Below the pieces are notes generated by a model. The model worked only from the letters and a program-made list of their open reading frames with translations, searched no databases and was not told the DNA's origin. A DNA stretch of 64,000 nucleotides from Sporosarcina aquimarina (GTDB lineage: Bacteria > Bacillota > Bacilli > Bacillales_A > Planococcaceae). Of the stretch, positions 58,295 through 64,000 are shown in pieces (the first letter of the stretch is position 1; every line of letters begins with the position of its first letter). A program made the translations under genes and the position numbers. The stretch covers positions 1 through 64,000 of the forward strand of contig NZ_JAMBOM010000006.1 of NCBI RefSeq assembly GCF_023715615.1, given 5' to 3'.

Positions 58295-60775
58295 ATGCAT
58301 AAAACTCTTTCATTTTTACAAGAGCTTGGGATTTCAAATTCTATCGTTAATTCGATTGGAATACAGCTAAATACAATCTTCGATTTAATTATTATAGAGA
58401 AAAAACAAAAAATTCTGGATTCTACTAATCGAAAGTCCAGTACTTTAAAAGTTATTAAAGCATTGGAAGAGAATGAAGAATGGTTTGCTCCTTCCATACT
58501 TGAAAGCCTGTATATTCTTATTGATTTTGGTGCTTCTAAACAGGATTTAAACATTACCATGGAATACTTTAGAATATCCACTATAAAGGAACTGGGATAT
58601 ATTAGTGAAAATGAGATCGATAATTCTACAAAACGTAACTTCACAAACAAAATGATTAAGTTGAGGGGATTAGCTCGTTTTTATGAAGAGTGGCTAAAAG
58701 ATGAAAGGAATCAATTACAACTAACGCGTGACCTCATTTTATTTTATTTTTATTCGGTTCGAGAAGTTGATGATGTCGATAACAATTATCGTGTGCAAGA
58801 GTTTATTGGCGGAAAAATTAGCAATACAAGCTTTACGGAGCAGGAAATCAATCGTACAATCAAGTCATTGAGTGAAGAAGGATATCTGAATTACTATGAA
58901 GGCAGGTACTATTTTCCGACAAATATATATTACAAGAGTAGTTTTGACTCGATTGAAAGGGTGGTACCAGAAGTTCCCTTAAGAGAACTTCTAGTTACAG
59001 AGTTTAAGGATGTTGAATTGCTGAAGCATAGGTTAGATGGTTTGACACTTGAAGAGACAGGGAATCTTTTTGGAATCACTAGAGAGCGTGTCAGACAACG
59101 CCAAGCGAAAGTATTGGGGAAATTAGGCAGGATTGCCGAGGTGGAAAAATACAGAGATTTGTTCGAAACATACACGTTCAATAAAACTGAGTTCACACTA
59201 CTATTTAATGAAATGCCACAACTATTCGAATTGCTGGACTTAATCTTAAAAAAAGGTACTAAAGATCCAAGTTACTATGTATTAGAATCCAATGATATTC
59301 CAAGTAAACTGAAGTTTGAATTTTTGATGAACCAAAGATTTTTCGTGACACGCTTTGGAGAGATAAAAAGGATGAACAAAGTAGATCTTGTCGAAGAAAT
59401 ATTATTCAATAACAAGGACCAGGTTTTTAATCCGAACACCTTTTTTGAAGTATATAAATCTGAAGCCGGTAAGTATTCTGGCTATCTTTTGGAAATAAGT
59501 AGTCCTAGAGCTATAGAGGGGAACATATCGAGAAGCGAGTATGTAATTAGCACTCGAGGACATAAATTCAGGTATTATGATTACAACGTGTCAGATGACG
59601 ATTGGAGTCTTCTGAGCGAAATAATGAGTTTACTGGAAACCGGTTGCTATTCAATGCTTAAAATCTTCCAAGATAATAAACACCTAATGAATCAACTCGG
59701 TATCAGAGATGAATATGAACTTCATAATCTCTACAAGAGAAATATGAGCCTACTAAGTGCGGAGATTTCATTAACCCGATCACCGGAATTTACAGTTGGA
59801 AACATCCAAAAGAAAGATTTCATCATGGATGAGGTAATGAAATTTTCGGGCAAGACGATTGATGATTGTCTTGGGTATCTATTTGTAGAATTTGGCCATA
59901 AGAGACATACTATGGCTGCTTATATTTCATCCAATTTCAGAAGCCATGTTAATGAGGGATTGGTAATTCCTCAATTGATTGATTTGAAAGATGCACAAAT
60001 TGAGGAATTAAAAACGTTATTTACCAAAGTTATTTACATGAAACATGATGCTACTGTCATCTTACAGGAAGTGGGCGAGAATTTATCTACTCCGCTACTT
60101 GATAAGCTAGGTTATTATATGACTGGCAATGTTATTTTTAAAAAAGAATTTAAAAACGTTACAAGTGCATTTTCTAGTTTTGTAACACCGGACGCTCTTT
60201 TTAAGAGAGGTGAAGATAGTGTTGGACGAAGTAGAGAAATGGGGAGTTATTTATTTAGAATGGAAGCGGAGCGGAAGCTTGTTGCTATAGGGACAGGGTT
60301 ATATGCTCCAATAGAGTTTCTGGAAAACCGTGGGGTAATGGTAACGGTATTAGAAGATTTCGTGAATGAAGTCTATAACTTTTTGCCAGATGTAACGTAC
60401 TTTTCACTTTACAGTCTTGAACAATCAGGGTTCACTCATCCGCTCTTGGACATGGGATTCGAATCTATTTTTTACGAGCGCTTGATTACGACCTCCGACA
60501 ATTTTAATCCTGTCACACGAAAGTCTCCATTGCTATTTTCGAAAGGTAAATCGTCTCCAGTTACACTTGAATTGTTTTATAGTGATAAACTTTCTACCTT
60601 TGAAAAAGGAATGGACATCTACGACTTTGCAGATGACTTGTATGAAGAATTCCATATCGTATTTGATTTAGATAATATAAAGGCGTGTTTGCGACGATAT
60701 GGATCATTTTATTCTGAAGAACTTAACAAACTTTACTTTGATAAAGAGACATATTTAAATGAGGTGTATGCATAA
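58295..60775 (+). CDS. Sigma-region-4-like large protein of a putative defence operon
   Basis: An 826-residue protein. Residues 3-32 (LSFLQELGISNSIVNSIGIQLNTIFDL) resemble the helix-hairpin-helix of RNA polymerase alpha C-terminal domains. Residues 180-208 (FTEQEINRTIKSLSEEGYLNYYEGRYYF) look like a winged helix. Residues 243-280 (LKHRLDGLTLEETGNLFGITRERVRQRQAKVLGKLGRI) match sigma-70 region 4.2. The last 545 residues are not recognised. It may be a DNA-binding regulator or sensor rather than a true sigma factor, since no region 2 is seen. AAGGAAGG lies before the ATG. Its stop overlaps the next start by 1 nt (TAATG). Confidence 0.9.
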   Translation: MHKTLSFLQELGISNSIVNSIGIQLNTIFDLIIIEKKQKILDSTNRKSSTLKVIKALEENEEWFAPSILESLYILIDFGASKQDLNITMEYFRISTIKELGYISENEIDNSTKRNFTNKMIKLRGLARFYEEWLKDERNQLQLTRDLILFYFYSVREVDDVDNNYRVQEFIGGKISNTSFTEQEINRTIKSLSEEGYLNYYEGRYYFPTNIYYKSSFDSIERVVPEVPLRELLVTEFKDVELLKHRLDGLTLEETGNLFGITRERVRQRQAKVLGKLGRIAEVEKYRDLFETYTFNKTEFTLLFNEMPQLFELLDLILKKGTKDPSYYVLESNDIPSKLKFEFLMNQRFFVTRFGEIKRMNKVDLVEEILFNNKDQVFNPNTFFEVYKSEAGKYSGYLLEISSPRAIEGNISRSEYVISTRGHKFRYYDYNVSDDDWSLLSEIMSLLETGCYSMLKIFQDNKHLMNQLGIRDEYELHNLYKRNMSLLSAEISLTRSPEFTVGNIQKKDFIMDEVMKFSGKTIDDCLGYLFVEFGHKRHTMAAYISSNFRSHVNEGLVIPQLIDLKDAQIEELKTLFTKVIYMKHDATVILQEVGENLSTPLLDKLGYYMTGNVIFKKEFKNVTSAFSSFVTPDALFKRGEDSVGRSREMGSYLFRMEAERKLVAIGTGLYAPIEFLENRGVMVTVLEDFVNEVYNFLPDVTYFSLYSLEQSGFTHPLLDMGFESIFYERLITTSDNFNPVTRKSPLLFSKGKSSPVTLELFYSDKLSTFEKGMDIYDFADDLYEEFHIVFDLDNIKACLRRYGSFYSEELNKLYFDKETYLNEVYA

Positions 60776-61980
60776 TGAATTTATTGGATTATATAGAAAG
60801 TTATGAAGAAACAAGCACGACAACTTTAAGGTTAAAAGGAGTGACATCTGAGTTTCAAGCATATCGTGTCCCATTAGAAAGCTTGAAATACAACGTGAAG
60901 AACGATCGCATAGCAACTTTCATCACTCAATATATGGATGAAACTGGCGAGTTTCCAGGTGAGTTGGAAGAAGTCAATGCTATATTGGAGAAATTCATCG
61001 TAAACAGTGATCCAGATGCTTTAAAGAAGACAAAAAACAACATCCATGCTATCGGACAGACTGAAATAGCGGTGGTTATGTCAGATGGAATCATTATAGA
61101 CGGAAACCGTCGGTTCACAGCTTTACGTCAAATATATAGAGAAACGGGGAAAGTGGAATTTGGGTACCTCCGGGCAGTCATCTTACCACGTAGTCAATAC
61201 AACGATAAAGATATCAAGCGTTTGGAGTTAAATCTTCAGCACGCCAGAGAAAGTAAAGTGGATTATAACCCAATCGAACGACTGGTAGGGATATATCGTG
61301 ATTTGATACAAGAAGGCCACCCGTTCTCCGTAGAAGAGTATGCATCAGAGACTCTTATTAGCCAGTCAACAATTAAGGAAGAGATGGGAATTGCAAAGCT
61401 TCTTGTTGAATATCTGAAGTATATCAATCAACCAGAAAAATTTCATATAGCTAGATCACAACGCGTTGATGGACCTCTAAGAGAAGTCTTCAAAATTTTG
61501 AAATCGAAAAAAATTGATAAAGAAGATGTAATAGATACTAGAGAATTTTTATTCGCTAATATAATTTCTCTTGATGGGGATATAACACGTAAAATTCGTG
61601 CGCTGAAGCCTGTAATGGAACAAAAGGAAATGCGTGACAGAATTATTGAAGAAACTGAGGATTTTCTTGATGATATCAATGATAATTTAACAGATGAATC
61701 GGTGGTAGATGAAGTATCGAAAACAGGGATGATAAATATAAATGTTGATGTACTTGATAAGTTCAACAACCTTACAGAACAGTATGTGGACGCTAATAAA
61801 TTATCCACTGCAAAAAACCAACCTATTGAAATTTTGAAGAAATCGCTCGAACGTGTTGAGAAAGTTGACAAGGAGGCGGTTGAACGTTTTGATGAGGAAC
61901 TGAAAATGGAGTTCACATCTTATTTGACGAAAATCAATAAAGAATTGGAAGGCTTAAAGGAGCTAGTGAATGCTGAATGA
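60775..61980 (+). CDS. ParB-like (ParB/Srx fold) protein
   Basis: A 401-residue protein. Residues 31-137 have the ParB N-terminal layout: RVPLESLKYNVKNDRIATF, then GQTEIAVVMSDGIIIDGNRRFTALRQI with the DGNRR motif at residues 109-113, then ERLVGIYRDL and a helix-turn-helix-like region (about 185-215). The last 150 residues are charged and helical, probably coiled coil. Whether it binds a centromere-like site, hydrolyses CTP, or cuts DNA is not shown. It is coupled to both neighbours by overlapping ends. Confidence 0.88.
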   Translation: MNLLDYIESYEETSTTTLRLKGVTSEFQAYRVPLESLKYNVKNDRIATFITQYMDETGEFPGELEEVNAILEKFIVNSDPDALKKTKNNIHAIGQTEIAVVMSDGIIIDGNRRFTALRQIYRETGKVEFGYLRAVILPRSQYNDKDIKRLELNLQHARESKVDYNPIERLVGIYRDLIQEGHPFSVEEYASETLISQSTIKEEMGIAKLLVEYLKYINQPEKFHIARSQRVDGPLREVFKILKSKKIDKEDVIDTREFLFANIISLDGDITRKIRALKPVMEQKEMRDRIIEETEDFLDDINDNLTDESVVDEVSKTGMININVDVLDKFNNLTEQYVDANKLSTAKNQPIEILKKSLERVEKVDKEAVERFDEELKMEFTSYLTKINKELEGLKELVNAE

Positions 61981-64000
61981 ACTTGCACTGAAACCGGTCT
62001 ACTCAACTGAAAGAGATGATATAGCAAATGCTTTTTATGTACCGGTACTATCTGAGTCTGTAGATTATAAACGGGTTTCTGGTTACTTCAGCTCTGCTGC
62101 TCTATCCCTATTTTCCAAGGGGATAGAGAAGTTGGTTCATAATGGCGGAAGGTATAAGTTGCTGATATCACAAGAAATCTCTGAAAATGATTATATGATG
62201 ATAAAAGAAGGATACTTCAATAGAGAAAAAACTAAAGTAACAGCAACTAAAAGTTTAAGTGATTATGATTCCTTATCCAATATACAAAGAAGAGATTTCT
62301 CGAACCTAGCTTATTTGATTGAAATTAATGTAGTTGATATCAAAGTTGGTTTTACTAAAGAAGGTTTTTTTCATTCAAAGTATGGTATCGTTTCTGACAA
62401 AGAAGGCAATAAAGTTTATTTTTCGGGTTCTTTGAATGAGACCAAAGCAGCTTTTACAAAGAATTACGAGGCGATAACCGTGATTAAGAGTTGGACAGGA
62501 ACAGAAGAATTGAAAACAATCGATTTGGAAGATAAGAAATTTGGTAATTTGTGGTCTGGAAAAAATGAGGATGGGATGATTTTTATTAAAGAGTTTAATG
62601 AAATCATAAAGTCCTCGATAATGGGATATAGCAAAGGAAAGATAATTATGGATACTTATCTGATGAATGAGGACGCATTAATTCTCTACTATGAAAACAA
62701 ACAATTTTTAATTCAAGATAATCTGAAAAGCACAAGGATTGATGAGTCTAAAAGGCAAATTAAGCAATTGAAGTCCAAGTACCTGACTGATGAAGCACTT
62801 TGGAACTTCCGTGATGGATTAACATATATCGATGTCTTGGAGATTATCCGATTACTTGAAAAGTATGGTGACAAAAATGATGTGAAGATACTGGTTTCTG
62901 AATCAGTAACTAACTTTATTGAGGCAGAGCGTTTTATGATTGAAGATATTTCTAAAAGGGGATTAATGATAAAGAATCAAGATCCTTCGATGCAAGGTGC
63001 TTTCAACCAGTTCTATGAAGTTCTCTCTCGTGAAGTTTCACTTAACCTAAGAACAATTCAAGTATGGGTTAGTTTTTATATGGCTGTAATGCGGCGTGTA
63101 GGAAACTTTTCTGTTCCTGGAGCGGGGAAAACTGCGATGACATATGGAGCTTTCGCTTATCTTTCTTCTCAATCCGTAGATGAGGTTGATAGGCTTGTTG
63201 TCATTGGACCTAAAAATTCATTTAAAGCATGGAAAGATGAATTTTCCTTTGTTTTTGGAAATAAAAGAAAACTTCGAGTCTTGGATATTCATGCAGATAA
63301 CTTCCGTCCGGAGATGTTAACGAAAAATATATACAATTATAATTTACTGCTCTTCAACTACGAGTCGTTGAAAAAGTATGAGGATGAGTTGAAAAAGATT
63401 GTAACACCACGTACGATGTTGATTTTTGATGAAGTTCATAAGATAAAAGGAATCCATTCAATGAGGGCACCAATTGCTATCGGATTATCGCAACAGGCAA
63501 AGTATCGATATGTGCTTACAGGTACTCCAATTCCTAATGGATATCAAGACACATGGAACTTCCTACATATTATGTTTAACAACGAGTATAAGTCTTACTT
63601 TGGTTTTTCCGAAAGCGAACTTACCAATATCAATACAAAATCTGTGGATGATTTTAATGTCAAATTATTTCCGTTCTACTGGCGTGTAAATAAAGAGGAG
63701 TTGAAAGTGCCGAAAGTCAATGCTGATAAATTGCATTTCTCTATAGCGACGGATTCAGAACAATCAGTTATCGATTTGCTTTGGAGAAAGTACAGTCATA
63801 ATCCTTTTGTTTTATATGCTAGACTAATACAATTATCATCCAATCCCTCATTGCTGAAAAAGAACATTGAAAAGTCATATTTCATTGAAGATGAAAGTGA
63901 TGATGAATCTAAGAGGTATTCTCTAACATTTGAATATAATGATTTGATGAAAGATATTCCGAGCTATACACCCGATGAGCTGTCTTTAATTGATAATCTA
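61970..64000 (+). CDS. Phospholipase-D-domain SNF2-type helicase (partial)
   Basis: At least 677 residues, open at the window end. Residues 1-180 are a phospholipase-D-like nuclease domain: H135-S-K137 in FFHSKYGIV and the following SGSLNET (152-158) form one HKD motif. From about residue 345 an SF2/SNF2 helicase follows: PGAGKT at 383-388 (Walker A), VVIGPKNSFKAW, FDEVHKIKG with DEVH at 487-490, and LTGTPIPNG. The C-terminal helicase domain is outside. The ATG at 61970 overlaps the end of the ParB-like gene by 11 nt, after AAGGAG. Such fusions occur in phage-defence systems; the role here is inference. Confidence 0.92.
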   Translation, partial: MLNELALKPVYSTERDDIANAFYVPVLSESVDYKRVSGYFSSAALSLFSKGIEKLVHNGGRYKLLISQEISENDYMMIKEGYFNREKTKVTATKSLSDYDSLSNIQRRDFSNLAYLIEINVVDIKVGFTKEGFFHSKYGIVSDKEGNKVYFSGSLNETKAAFTKNYEAITVIKSWTGTEELKTIDLEDKKFGNLWSGKNEDGMIFIKEFNEIIKSSIMGYSKGKIIMDTYLMNEDALILYYENKQFLIQDNLKSTRIDESKRQIKQLKSKYLTDEALWNFRDGLTYIDVLEIIRLLEKYGDKNDVKILVSESVTNFIEAERFMIEDISKRGLMIKNQDPSMQGAFNQFYEVLSREVSLNLRTIQVWVSFYMAVMRRVGNFSVPGAGKTAMTYGAFAYLSSQSVDEVDRLVVIGPKNSFKAWKDEFSFVFGNKRKLRVLDIHADNFRPEMLTKNIYNYNLLLFNYESLKKYEDELKKIVTPRTMLIFDEVHKIKGIHSMRAPIAIGLSQQAKYRYVLTGTPIPNGYQDTWNFLHIMFNNEYKSYFGFSESELTNINTKSVDDFNVKLFPFYWRVNKEELKVPKVNADKLHFSIATDSEQSVIDLLWRKYSHNPFVLYARLIQLSSNPSLLKKNIEKSYFIEDESDDESKRYSLTFEYNDLMKDIPSYTPDELSLIDNL

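Noticed and set aside
58295-60775. A true sigma factor
   Set aside because: Region 4 is present but no region 2 or 3 can be seen, and the protein is far too large.
61970-64000. A type I or type III restriction subunit
   Set aside because: The fusion of an HKD nuclease with an SNF2-type helicase, and the absence of HsdM, HsdS or Mod partners, do not fit those enzymes.

Overview
The window looks like chromosomal DNA of a spore-forming member of the Bacillales, most likely Caryophanaceae/Planococcaceae (Sporosarcina-like). The reasons are a GerA/GerB/GerC germinant-receptor operon, strong AGGAGG-type ribosome binding sites with frequent GTG and TTG starts, and a block whose order follows the Bacillus subtilis yebE-yebG ... 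yerA-yerB-yerC-pcrB-pcrA-ligA-camS-gatCAB-dgkB-rlmCD region. The species assignment is inference; gene names come from reading motifs, not from a search.

Layout. (1) 1-2.8 kb: the 5S rRNA end of an rrn operon, a tandem repeat array, then yebE, a NETI-motif gene and purB. The rest of the pur operon expected around purB is missing. (2) 2.8-7.7 kb: a gerA-gerB-gerC operon on the minus strand, a second repeat array and a methyltransferase. (3) 7.8-22.2 kb: adenine deaminase, two yer genes, pcrB-pcrA-ligA-camS with a LexA-type box before pcrA, gatCAB, a thioredoxin-fold gene and dgkB. (4) 22.2-27.9 kb: a third repeat array, a NUDIX gene, a cytochrome bd oxidase operon (cydA, cydB and a 41-codon cydS, preceded by a 30-codon membrane peptide), a fourth repeat array and rlmCD. 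(5) 28-37.7 kb: accessory genes: NhaC antiporter, nucleotidyltransferase, GH3 hydrolase, a frameshifted GyrI-like pseudogene, an MFS transporter with an apparent ATA start, an AraC-type regulator. (6) 38-46.3 kb: a copper-handling island: multicopper oxidase, BNR-type lipoprotein, two-component system, CopB ATPase, YdhK/DUF1541 lipoprotein and DUF4396 membrane protein. Its three promoter regions share a direct repeat with an 11-bp period. (7) 46.4-53.4 kb: miscellaneous metabolic genes. (8) 54.5-64 kb: an AT-rich defence island: a Sau3AI/MutH-type restriction-modification pair, then a three-gene operon of an 826-residue sigma-region-4-like protein, a ParB-fold protein and a phospholipase-D/SNF2 helicase that runs off the window.

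Two things stand out. First, four intergenic tandem arrays in the first 27 kb share one design: units of 20-21 bp (two helical turns), no spacers, and two unit types that largely alternate. In three arrays the types differ by one base in the core (GATC versus GAGC/GCTC). Arrays A and B have the same core in opposite orientation; C and D have different sequence but the same architecture. I know of no described family that matches. Second, the operon at 58.3-64 kb combines a transcription-factor-like protein, a ParB-fold protein and a nuclease-helicase beside a restriction system. I cannot match it to a named defence system.
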